A stretch of DNA of 64,000 bases from Fluviicola sp. (lineage in GTDB: Bacteria; Bacteroidota; Bacteroidia; Flavobacteriales_D; Crocinitomicaceae), in the NCBI RefSeq assembly GCF_029266855.1, contig NZ_JAQSWB010000003.1, forward strand, positions 62,001-126,000. The letters run 5' to 3'. The notes under the pieces were generated by a model that did not search any database, was not told the DNA's origin, and worked only from the letters and a program-made list of their open reading frames with translations. This document shows, piece after piece, positions 46,063 through 54,102 of the stretch (position 1 is its first letter; each line of letters starts with the position of its first letter). The translations under genes and the position numbers were made by a program.

Positions 46063-46326
46063 CTATTTCAACATATCGCCAACGTAAGGCAAGATAGCCA
46101 GGTGACGAGCACGTTTAATAGCTTTGTTAACTCTCTTCTGGTATTTCGCAGAAGTTCCGGTAATACGACGAGGTAAAATTTTACCTTGCTCATTTACCAA
46201 ACGCAACAAGAAAGTAGCGTCTTTGAAATCGATGAATTTAATCCCGCTTTTTTTGAAACGGCAATATTTATCTTTTTTAATCTCGATGTTGATCGGAGTA
46301 AGATAGCGAATATCGTTTTGTGACAT
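46063..46326 (-). CDS. rpsR: Ribosomal protein bS18
   Basis: An 87-residue small-subunit protein with the S18 core [23 protein letters not shown] and [19 protein letters not shown]. It lies between rpsF and rplI; S18 binds S6, and the complex can also bind the leader of this mRNA. Confidence 0.98.
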   Translation of the reverse strand: MSQNDIRYLTPINIEIKKDKYCRFKKSGIKFIDFKDATFLLRLVNEQGKILPRRITGTSAKYQKRVNKAIKRARHLAILPYVGDMLK

Positions 46327-46352
46327 GTTCTTAAATTTTAATGGTAAATTAA

Positions 46353-46700
46353 TTAAGCTTCAACCGGAGCTCCGCTCATTTTCTTGCGACGTTTCTCTGC
46401 GTATGCGAAATGGTCTTTGTCCATTTTCACAGTTAAGAAACGCATAATGCGCTCGTCACGTTTCATGATCAATTCAAGGTCAGCGATCACAGATCCTTCG
46501 CCATCAAATTGAAATAAGAAATAGAAACCAGTTGATTTCTTTTGGATAGGGTAAGCCAATTTTTTTAGGCCCCAGCTCTCAGAATGCGTTAATTTACCAC
46601 CCATGGCAGCCAATTCGCTTTCGTACTTTTGCACTGCTTCCTTTGCCTGGTCTTCAGACAAAACGGGAGTAAGAATGAAAACAGTTTCGTAAGAATTCAT
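46353..46700 (-). CDS. rpsF: Ribosomal protein bS6
   Basis: A 115-residue small-subunit protein, first of the operon: [40 protein letters not shown] and [15 protein letters not shown]. The leader hairpin at 46732-46756 carries a CCG bulge, so this operon is probably autoregulated by the S6:S18 complex. Confidence 0.98.
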   Translation of the reverse strand: MNSYETVFILTPVLSEDQAKEAVQKYESELAAMGGKLTHSESWGLKKLAYPIQKKSTGFYFLFQFDGEGSVIADLELIMKRDERIMRFLTVKMDKDHFAYAEKRRKKMSGAPVEA

Positions 46701-46731
46701 AATTAAACTAATTTGTTATTAATACTAAAAT

Positions 46732-46756
46732 ACCACTAAGACACACTTAGCGGGGT
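46732..46756 (-). promoter_or_regulatory. Probable S6:S18 autoregulatory leader hairpin
   Basis: On the minus strand ACC, then CCG, then CTAAG, loop TGTGT, CTTAG, T and GGT: a stem CTAAG/CTTAG continued by ACC/GGT with an unpaired CCG on the 5' side. A hairpin with a CCG bulge is the described S6:S18 binding element in rpsF leaders. It would lie at the very 5' end of the transcript from the promoter box at 46758-46765. Confidence 0.6.
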
Positions 46757-46757
46757 G

Positions 46758-46765
46758 CAAAGGTA
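46758..46765 (-). promoter_or_regulatory. -7 element of the rpsF operon
   Basis: TACCTTTG on the minus strand matches TAnnTTTG; the start site would fall within a few bases of the S6:S18 hairpin, giving a leader of about 55 bases before rpsF. Confidence 0.6.
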
Positions 46766-46822
46766 GGAATAAAATCTTAAAAATAAAGAGGTTGAAGCTT
46801 TTTTTGAGGAATACCAGATCGA

Positions 46823-47725
46823 TCAATAAGCTATAAGATCAGTTTTATGTAATAATAAACGCGTATTGGGCTTGTCTAAACTGTCTTGCCAGCCTACAAA
46901 ATAAGCACTTATCGGTGAGATCATCAACTTTGAGATTTCTTTATGCTGAATTCGCATAATCTCATTAGGGTAGTTTTCTTCCAGTTCTTTGAAATTAAAA
47001 TTCGGATAAGTGTTATTGGGATAAAGATCGACAGCTCCGAATAGATGAAGAATTTCATGACTGATCATTGCAGGATTCTTATTTGTAATGATCGAATATT
47101 CTGCAAAGCGGTTCGATTCGGAATTAAAGGTGTAACTGGGATGGTTTTCATAATAACCATTTACGAAAAATAGAATCGAAACATTCTCTCTCTGAAATTT
47201 GTCGCGTAGAGCCTGGTTGAGGGTTTGGACATTCATAATTCTCAAACGCTTACTGATTTTGGTTGAAGGGGTGTATTTTAGTCCTTTACCCGCAATTCGT
47301 GATATTCCGTCTGACCAGGAAATAAGTTGTTTTGTTTTTTTCTTTGTTTTTATAAAAAGGCCATTTATGCCCAGCGAAACCTTTGCAGTTTTCTCGTAAA
47401 TTGTCAGTTTTCCTCCGTTGTGGTAATTGATACATTCAAAATGAAGGGGCTTGGAGAAATCAGCCGCTTTTTGTTGCAGCCACTTTGTCGCTTTCTCTAA
47501 GGAATCCATTGTTGTATTTATATCGAATTCCGTCCACGGGTGATAAATGTCTGTATCCACAAAAATGGCATAGATCAGGACAGAATCCTTCAATACATTA
47601 CACGTGTTTTGATTTTTGGAGAATGGGACCTTGTCATATTCCCGGTAAATAATAGTTGGCTTAAAAAGCACGCAACTGCACACAATAAGCAGCAGAATGA
47701 AAGAAAGGGAAATAATTGTTCTCAT
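46823..47725 (-). CDS. Metzincin-like lipoprotein
   Basis: A 300-residue exported protein with a lipoprotein-type signal (MRTIISLSFILLLIVCSC). It carries the zinc-protease signature His223-Glu-x-x-His227-x-x-Gly230-x-x-Asp233 in SHEILHLFGAVDLYP, the elongated HExxHxxGxxH/D motif of metzincins (Asp as third ligand, as in snapalysin-type enzymes), with NEIMRI about 20 residues later as a possible Met-turn. It is therefore probably a surface or periplasmic metallopeptidase. I do not assign it to a known family, and no inhibitor or substrate gene lies nearby. Confidence 0.68.
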   Translation of the reverse strand: MRTIISLSFILLLIVCSCVLFKPTIIYREYDKVPFSKNQNTCNVLKDSVLIYAIFVDTDIYHPWTEFDINTTMDSLEKATKWLQQKAADFSKPLHFECINYHNGGKLTIYEKTAKVSLGINGLFIKTKKKTKQLISWSDGISRIAGKGLKYTPSTKISKRLRIMNVQTLNQALRDKFQRENVSILFFVNGYYENHPSYTFNSESNRFAEYSIITNKNPAMISHEILHLFGAVDLYPNNTYPNFNFKELEENYPNEIMRIQHKEISKLMISPISAYFVGWQDSLDKPNTRLLLHKTDLIAY

Positions 47726-47944
47726 ATGTTTAAACCAGGGGGTTGTTTAAACAATATGTTTAGAACATGATAAGGTAAACAAAGATCTGTAATTTAGAAC
47801 CAATCTGAATAAATAGGAATGATACTTTCCCTGAATCTTTTATGTTTCAGTTTCCATTGCTTTTAGCTAAATTCGCGCACCGAATAATTAGTTAAAAACA
47901 CCTTAGTTTATATCCTTAAATACTGAAAAGTAAGACTTCTTTTT

Positions 47945-50716
47945 ATGAATACCTATCAAGAATACATCAAAGAAATTGAAGAGCGCAAAGTGCAGGGACT
48001 TCACCCGAAACCAATTGATGGTGCAGAACTGCTAAGTGAGATCATCTCTCAGATTAAAGATGCCAACAACCCGTATCGGGAAGATTCATTGAAATTTTTC
48101 ATTTACAATACGCTACCGGGAACTACACCTGCAGCAGTTGTAAAAGCACAGTTTTTAAAAGAGATTGTTCTCGGAGAATCAATAGTAAACGAAATCTCAC
48201 CTGCTTTTGCTTTTGAGTTACTGTCACATATGAAAGGCGGGCCTTCTATCAGGGTGTTGCTCGATATCGCTTTAGGTGATGATGTTGCTGTTGCAAAGGA
48301 AGCTGCGAATGTTCTGAAAACACAGGTTTATTTATACGATGCAGATACGGACCGTTTGAAGGAGGCGTTCAAAAACGGAAATGCCATTGCGCTTGAAATT
48401 CTTGAAAGTTATGCAAGAGCGGAGTTCTTCACGAAACTTCCCGATGTTCCGGAGGAAATTAAGGTAGTTACATTCATCGCCGGAGAAGGGGATATTTCAA
48501 CGGATCTTTTGTCTCCGGGTAACCAGGCACATTCGCGATCAGACCGGGAATTGCATGGGAAATGTATGATCACTCCCGAAGCACAGGATCAAATTAAAAT
48601 GCTGCAGGTACAATATCCCGATGCAAGTGTGATGCTGATCGCTGAAAAAGGAACGATGGGTGTTGGCTCGTCAAGAATGTCAGGTGTAAACAACGTGGCG
48701 CTTTGGACGGGTAAACAGGCAAGTTCGTACGTACCTTTCGTAAACTTCGCTCCGATTGTCGGTGGTACAAACGGTATTTCTCCGATTTTCCTTACAACTG
48801 TTGATGTTACCGGTGGAATCGGTTTGGATTTGAAGAACTGGGTGAAAAAACTCGACGGAAACGGGGAGCCGATTCGCAATGAAAACGGAGATCCGATCCT
48901 GGAAGAAGCTTACTCTGTTGCTACCGGAACGGTATTGACAATTAATACAAAGAAAAAGAAATTATACAACGGCGATAAAGAGCTGATCGATATTTCGAAG
49001 GCGTTTACTCCGCAAAAGCTGGAGTTCATCAAAGCCGGTGGATCCTACGCGATTGTTTTCGGTAAGAAGCTGCAAACATTAGCTGCAAAGATTTTAGATA
49101 TTGAAGCTCCGCTTGTTTTTGCTCCGTCAAAAGAAGTTTCTGTTGAAGGGCAGGGATTGACAGCGGTGGAAAAGATCTTTAACCGGAATGCTGTTGGAAT
49201 TGCTCCGGGGAAAGTATTGCATGCAGGTTCGGATGTGCGTGTGGAAGTAAACATTGTTGGGTCGCAGGATACAACGGGATTAATGACTGCGCAGGAATTG
49301 GAATCCATGGCTGCAACTGTTATTTCTCCGATCGTTGATGGTGCATACCAATCGGGCTGTCATACGGCTTCGGTTTGGGATAAAAAAGCGCAGGCAAATA
49401 TTCCGAAACTGATGAAGTTTATGAATGATTTCGGTTTGATCACTGCCCGCGACCCGAAAGGTGTCTACCCGGCTATGACGGATGTTATTCACAAGGTTTT
49501 GAATGATATTACCATTGATGAATGGGCGATCATTATCGGTGGTGACTCACATACAAGAATGTCTAAAGGTGTTGCTTTTGGTGCCGATTCCGGTACGGTT
49601 GCACTTGCGCTTGCTACCGGTGAAGCTTCCATGCCGATCCCGGAATCAGTAAAAGTAACATTCAAAGGAACCATGGAGGATTACATGGATTTCCGCGATG
49701 TGGTTCACGCTACACAAGCTCAGATGTTACATACCTTTGGCGGTGAAAACGTATTCCAGGGCAGAATTATTGAGGTTCATCTCGGAACGCTTACTGCTGA
49801 CCAGGCATTTACCTTTACTGACTGGACTGCGGAAATGAAAGCGAAAGCCTCTATCTGTATTTCTGAAGATGATACTTTGATCGAATCACTGGAGATTGCA
49901 AAAAGCAGGATTCAGATCATGATCGATAAGGGAATGGACAACGAAAGACAGGTTCTTCAGGGCTTGATCAATAAAGCGGACAAACGAATTACTGAGATTA
50001 AATCGGGTGAGAAACCTGCTTTGACTCCGGATGCAAACGCAAAATATTATGCAGAAGTTGTTGTTGATCTGGATCTGATCGCAGAACCGATGATCGCAGA
50101 TCCGGACGTAAATAATAAGGATGTTTCCAAACGCTATACGCACGATACAATCAGACCTTTGTCTTTCTATGGCGGAGAGAAAAAAGTAGATCTTGGATTT
50201 ATCGGCTCGTGCATGGTTCACAAGGGTGATATGAAGATCCTTGCTCAAATGTTGAAGAACGTTGAGGCACAAAACGGGAAGGTTGAATTCAAAGCTCCTT
50301 TGGTTGTTGCCCCTCCGACATACAACATCGTTGACGAATTGAAAGCAGAAGGTGACTGGGAAGTCCTGCAGAAATATTCCGGTTTCGAATTTGACGATAA
50401 TGCTCCGAAAGGCGCGGCGCGTACCGAATACGAAAATATGTTGTATTTGGAACGCCCGGGATGTAATTTGTGCATGGGGAACCAGGAAAAAGCGGCTAAA
50501 GGAGATACGGTTATGGCTACTTCAACGCGTTTATTCCAGGGACGTGTAGTAGAAGATGCTGATGGTAAAAAAGGAGAGTCTTTATTGTCGTCTACACCGG
50601 TTGTTGTATTGTCAACTATTCTAGGTAGAACTCCTACAATAGAGGAGTATAAAACTGCAGTAGAAGGAATTAGTCTTACTAAATTTGCTCCTTCTCACAG
50701 GTTGTTAGTGAATTAA
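47945..50716 (+). CDS. acnB: Aconitate hydratase B (bifunctional with 2-methylisocitrate dehydratase)
   Basis: Citrate-isocitrate isomerisation in the TCA cycle; the B type also acts in the methylcitrate cycle. The 923-residue protein has AcnB order: an N-terminal HEAT-like domain (~1-160), the swivel domain next, then the catalytic domains. Iron-sulfur cluster ligands appear in FIGSCMVHKGDMK and RPGCNLCMGNQEKA. A strong terminator follows. A second, mitochondrial-type aconitase is 3.4 kb downstream. Confidence 0.97.
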   Translation: MNTYQEYIKEIEERKVQGLHPKPIDGAELLSEIISQIKDANNPYREDSLKFFIYNTLPGTTPAAVVKAQFLKEIVLGESIVNEISPAFAFELLSHMKGGPSIRVLLDIALGDDVAVAKEAANVLKTQVYLYDADTDRLKEAFKNGNAIALEILESYARAEFFTKLPDVPEEIKVVTFIAGEGDISTDLLSPGNQAHSRSDRELHGKCMITPEAQDQIKMLQVQYPDASVMLIAEKGTMGVGSSRMSGVNNVALWTGKQASSYVPFVNFAPIVGGTNGISPIFLTTVDVTGGIGLDLKNWVKKLDGNGEPIRNENGDPILEEAYSVATGTVLTINTKKKKLYNGDKELIDISKAFTPQKLEFIKAGGSYAIVFGKKLQTLAAKILDIEAPLVFAPSKEVSVEGQGLTAVEKIFNRNAVGIAPGKVLHAGSDVRVEVNIVGSQDTTGLMTAQELESMAATVISPIVDGAYQSGCHTASVWDKKAQANIPKLMKFMNDFGLITARDPKGVYPAMTDVIHKVLNDITIDEWAIIIGGDSHTRMSKGVAFGADSGTVALALATGEASMPIPESVKVTFKGTMEDYMDFRDVVHATQAQMLHTFGGENVFQGRIIEVHLGTLTADQAFTFTDWTAEMKAKASICISEDDTLIESLEIAKSRIQIMIDKGMDNERQVLQGLINKADKRITEIKSGEKPALTPDANAKYYAEVVVDLDLIAEPMIADPDVNNKDVSKRYTHDTIRPLSFYGGEKKVDLGFIGSCMVHKGDMKILAQMLKNVEAQNGKVEFKAPLVVAPPTYNIVDELKAEGDWEVLQKYSGFEFDDNAPKGAARTEYENMLYLERPGCNLCMGNQEKAAKGDTVMATSTRLFQGRVVEDADGKKGESLLSSTPVVVLSTILGRTPTIEEYKTAVEGISLTKFAPSHRLLVN

Positions 50717-50735
50717 TTTTTGATTAAGATAAATG

Positions 50736-50770
50736 AAAGCCCCGGCATTAGTGTTGGGGCTTTTCTTTTA
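50736..50770 (+). terminator. Terminator of acnB
   Basis: AAAGCCCC and GGGGCTTT form an 8-bp stem with a 12-base loop, followed by a T-rich tract (TTTTCTTTT). It begins 20 bases after the acnB stop. Confidence 0.88.
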
Positions 50771-50858
50771 GCAGCTGAATAACTATCCCTATAGTTTAAT
50801 CTTCGTTTAACCCATTTTAAATAGTTTCGTGGGGAACACCAGATTGAAGTACGTTTTT

Positions 50859-51770
50859 TTATTCTATTCCCATTTTATTCTGGATACAGTCAATGTATAG
50901 GCTATGGTTCAAAAACAGTTTATTCCCCAACATTCCTGTCATACCCGAAAACTTCATCATCAAATATTGGATCTGCGAAAATCCTTCCACATAAGTAACA
51001 TGATTTAGAGGTACTTCCTGCTTGTTAAATATTATTTTCTGCTTGCAGTTGGCGGTAAATGTCGTCAAAACGTTCTCCCAGGATTGTGATTTTTCAATGG
51101 TGATTTTTGAATGGGGCAGTTTCAGTTCTTCCCATACTTCCTTGTTGCTTAGTAATTCGTAGGCGCTTGTACCTGAGTCGTATAAGAAGCTTTCCTCTTC
51201 TCCTTTCAAAATACCGGCAAGGATTATTTTTCTTTTTTTGAATTCGAAATAAAATAGGTTGGGTTTGAATTGAGTAGGCACTTTGGACAGATTTAAAGCA
51301 AGGTAATTTTCTTTAAAATTGATGATTGTTCTCCTGTTTTCCAAAATATCAGTTCCTATGGTCCCGATTATTTTTAGTGAATTAGTATCGGTGTCATCTC
51401 CTGAATTATAGATTTTGAATGTATCAGAACTGATTTTTGTTTTTCCAATATAGAATGAAGCTTTTGCAACTCCTTTGGTGATGGATATTTGAGGAATGCT
51501 CTTGATCGATTTTGAATAAAAGACGGTGTAAGGCGAACCCGTATCAAATTGCAAATAATAGTTGGTCGTGTCTCTTTCAAAATGTATGGGAAGGAGCAAG
51601 GCATTCTTTTCTACCCCGAACCAGGTTAGTGGTATCGAGCCGCTTTCGTTTTCTACCGTGAGATAATTTTTATCGGGTGTAAATTTTTGGTCAAAATAAA
51701 TATAACCGCCGAGTGCAGCCAAAACCAAAACGACCAAAAAGGTCAACAGGATTCTCTTTAAAACTTTCAT
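50859..51770 (-). CDS. Retropepsin-like aspartic protease, membrane-anchored
   Basis: A 303-residue protein with an N-terminal membrane anchor (~8-26, ILLTFLVVLVLAALGGYIYF). It has two aspartic-protease half-sites: Asp76-Thr-Gly (LQFDTGSPYTVFY) and Asp198-Ser-Gly (FLYDSGTSAYELL), with the intervening GTIGTDILENRRTIINF typical of retropepsin-like bacterial proteins. The active site would face the periplasm. The ATG at 51770 is chosen; the frame reaches a TTG at 51818. It lies between the two aconitases with an HTH gene. Confidence 0.78.
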   Translation of the reverse strand: MKVLKRILLTFLVVLVLAALGGYIYFDQKFTPDKNYLTVENESGSIPLTWFGVEKNALLLPIHFERDTTNYYLQFDTGSPYTVFYSKSIKSIPQISITKGVAKASFYIGKTKISSDTFKIYNSGDDTDTNSLKIIGTIGTDILENRRTIINFKENYLALNLSKVPTQFKPNLFYFEFKKRKIILAGILKGEEESFLYDSGTSAYELLSNKEVWEELKLPHSKITIEKSQSWENVLTTFTANCKQKIIFNKQEVPLNHVTYVEGFSQIQYLMMKFSGMTGMLGNKLFLNHSLYIDCIQNKMGIE

Positions 51771-51857
51771 CAGATCACTTTTTACAAATCTCTGTTTTAG
51801 GAAACACTTTCTTTGCAAAAGGATTACGTCAGTTTTACGTCAATTTATCGGTGGATT

Positions 51858-52397
51858 TTATAAGTAATTGATTTTTAATTTTTTATGCAAATCGTTTTTC
51901 GTGTTTAAGCTGATGCCATTTACGATAACTACCAACAGTTTCAGACAAATAATGAATACCAATGGGAACACAAAAAGCGGAAAACGCAGCGATAATCCCT
52001 TTTGAATGAATGGGCTGGCTATTTGAGAAACAGCTAATGCCGATGCAAGTATGATTTGAACACTGACGATACTTTTTCCAAGTTCCTTGTTCTTTGCGTC
52101 CTTAGTTTTGTTGGTCAGAATTAATGGGAATATAACACCTCCCAGGGGTATCACAAGTCCAAGTAAACTTGAAAGGTTAATCAATTTTGCTCTGTCAAGT
52201 TTTGTGATTTCTTTGGAAGGTATGAGTTTGTTCGGCTCGGTTTCAAAAACACTTGCAAGAGCATTCAATGTAAATCCTTTTGGAATGTTGCCTGCTTCAA
52301 TTCGTTGGATTGTTCTCAGCGAAAGTCCGCTTTTCTCGGCTAGTTCGCTTTGAGTTAAATTTTTCTCTTCTCTTAACTGTTGAACGATTGATTTCAT
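51858..52397 (-). CDS. XRE-type HTH protein with C-terminal membrane domain
   Basis: A 179-residue protein: N-terminal helix-turn-helix of the Cro/CI (XRE) type (LREEKNLTQSELAEKSGLSL, RTIQRIEAGNIPKGFTLNAL), then a DUF4870-like part with three hydrophobic segments from ~residue 70 (LINLSSLLGLVIPLGGVIFP and following). Such fusions may couple a membrane signal to transcription. It is the neighbour of the retropepsin-like gene and could regulate it; that is inference. Confidence 0.85.
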   Translation of the reverse strand: MKSIVQQLREEKNLTQSELAEKSGLSLRTIQRIEAGNIPKGFTLNALASVFETEPNKLIPSKEITKLDRAKLINLSSLLGLVIPLGGVIFPLILTNKTKDAKNKELGKSIVSVQIILASALAVSQIASPFIQKGLSLRFPLFVFPLVFIICLKLLVVIVNGISLNTKNDLHKKLKINYL

Positions 52398-52577
52398 TTT
52401 GTTTGAGGTTTGAGGAAACTTTCTGCTAACTTATACATGAGAAACTTCACGGTGCCTGGCATACCCAAAATTGGGAAATACGATCTGCAAGGTTTCGTCT
52501 AAGCAATTTAAACATATTCCGGGAAATAGTATCCCGATTAATTTCCTGAACGGCATGCTATTATGCTTCCGAGAGTG

Positions 52578-53882
52578 TCAGTTTTTAACGATCTTCTTTC
52601 GATAAGCCTCTCCATTATTTCCATAAATTAATAAGTAATATACTCCATTGCTAAGGTTGCTTAAGTCCACTTCAGTAATAGGAGTCTGTGTGGTTACTTG
52701 TGTTTTCTGTCCGAGGGGATTGCAGAGGTAAAGTTTATTCTCTGCAAAAGCGTCAGTGCCGAGTGTGATCATTATTTTACCACTTGTTGGGTTAGGATAG
52801 ATTGCCACTTCTGAATCTGTTGAAATACCATTGACTAATAATGGCAGGCAATCCGGAACCGTTCCTGTTTGTTCGGAAAGAGTTCCGTTAGCAACACTCC
52901 AATGATACCAAATACCACCTGTACCGGACTGCCAATTATTTAAATTAAATGTTTTGCTGCCTGTCTCGTCTCCCTTTATTTGGTAAACTTTTAAGGCTTC
53001 CCCTCCCAGATTCCATGTCAAAGGATTTCCGGAACTGCAAGTTTCAGGTGTTTGGTTGGTAAGTTCGCAATTGGATTGGATAAAATAAGCATTGTCATCA
53101 TATGTTGGATATCCTCCAAAAACCCTGGCAGTTCCATTCGTGTCGATGCACACAGCTGTGTATTCGTCACAGGCAATTGCGTTTGCATGACTTCCATAGT
53201 CATTTAAGATCCGCGCCAGGAACGTAACAAGTCTTCCCTTCCTGTCCGGATCGTCAAAATGAGTATCCGTTATGGTATTCGTTAGGAAGGTGTTTTGGAT
53301 AAACGGTGATGAGTCTACTGTAACAAGGTTGTCAAATGGATTTGCAAGTGCTGTTGTTGAAGTAACAGTACCGTTTTGGGCAGAAAAATAGTATTCTCCC
53401 TGGATTGCCATACCTGCACTTGTTCCGCCGATTACGATATTTCTATTCTGAACGGCCAGATTCAGTGCATCGCTTACTGGCGTGTTTCTCCAGTAACTGA
53501 TATAAGTCCATTGATCGCCGCCAGCAAACCAAATGGCTTCTGCCTGATTTATTTTCTGTAAAACATAAGGGTCTGTACTTGCCAAAGCGCTGGTGCAAAC
53601 AATTGTTTCTACCGAATTTACTGTAATACCCAAATCCGAATACAAATAAGAATTATAACCATTGCTTCCGGTTGCTCGCAATACCAATACATCTCCTCCA
53701 TTTGCTCTTTGAAGAAACCACTTCATTGCATTGTCATCTTCTGTTGCACCACCCATTAAACAGATACCTCCGGATGGACTGGTAACAAGATCAGTTGTAT
53801 CACCGGTGAAATAAGACGTATAGTTCTGCCCGAACGTTATAAATGGAATCAATGACAAAGCTGAAAATAAAATGTTGTTCAT
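52578..53882 (-). CDS. Secreted cyanophycinase-like S51 peptidase with T9SS sorting domain
   Basis: A 434-residue exported hydrolase. Signal peptide MNNILFSALSLIPFITFGQ; then a cyanophycinase/S51 serine peptidase domain with the nucleophile Ser155 in IGGTSAGMAI and the TDTHFDDPDRKGRLVTFLARI region; then a T9SS type A sorting domain (AIYPNPTSGKIMITLG, YYLLIYGNNGEAYRKKIVKN). Cyanophycinases degrade the amino-acid polymer cyanophycin; secretion by T9SS suggests an extracellular polymer substrate, but the specificity is inferred from the fold. Confidence 0.9.
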   Translation of the reverse strand: MNNILFSALSLIPFITFGQNYTSYFTGDTTDLVTSPSGGICLMGGATEDDNAMKWFLQRANGGDVLVLRATGSNGYNSYLYSDLGITVNSVETIVCTSALASTDPYVLQKINQAEAIWFAGGDQWTYISYWRNTPVSDALNLAVQNRNIVIGGTSAGMAIQGEYYFSAQNGTVTSTTALANPFDNLVTVDSSPFIQNTFLTNTITDTHFDDPDRKGRLVTFLARILNDYGSHANAIACDEYTAVCIDTNGTARVFGGYPTYDDNAYFIQSNCELTNQTPETCSSGNPLTWNLGGEALKVYQIKGDETGSKTFNLNNWQSGTGGIWYHWSVANGTLSEQTGTVPDCLPLLVNGISTDSEVAIYPNPTSGKIMITLGTDAFAENKLYLCNPLGQKTQVTTQTPITEVDLSNLSNGVYYLLIYGNNGEAYRKKIVKN

Positions 53883-54102
53883 GACATATGTTTTTTAATG
53901 CAATATAAAGTAATACACTGTTCCAAACTTAATCTTTTTAAGATACCTACTTACATCTGCGTAAATCTGCGCAATCTGCGTGCGGTTTCTTTGTTCGGTA
54001 AACAATCCGCCCACCCATCGAAAAAATCTATGCATTTATAAATACTATTTAGAACATGCGATTTCTTAAATGCTTAAATTAGACTCATTCAAATTTTATA
54101 AA

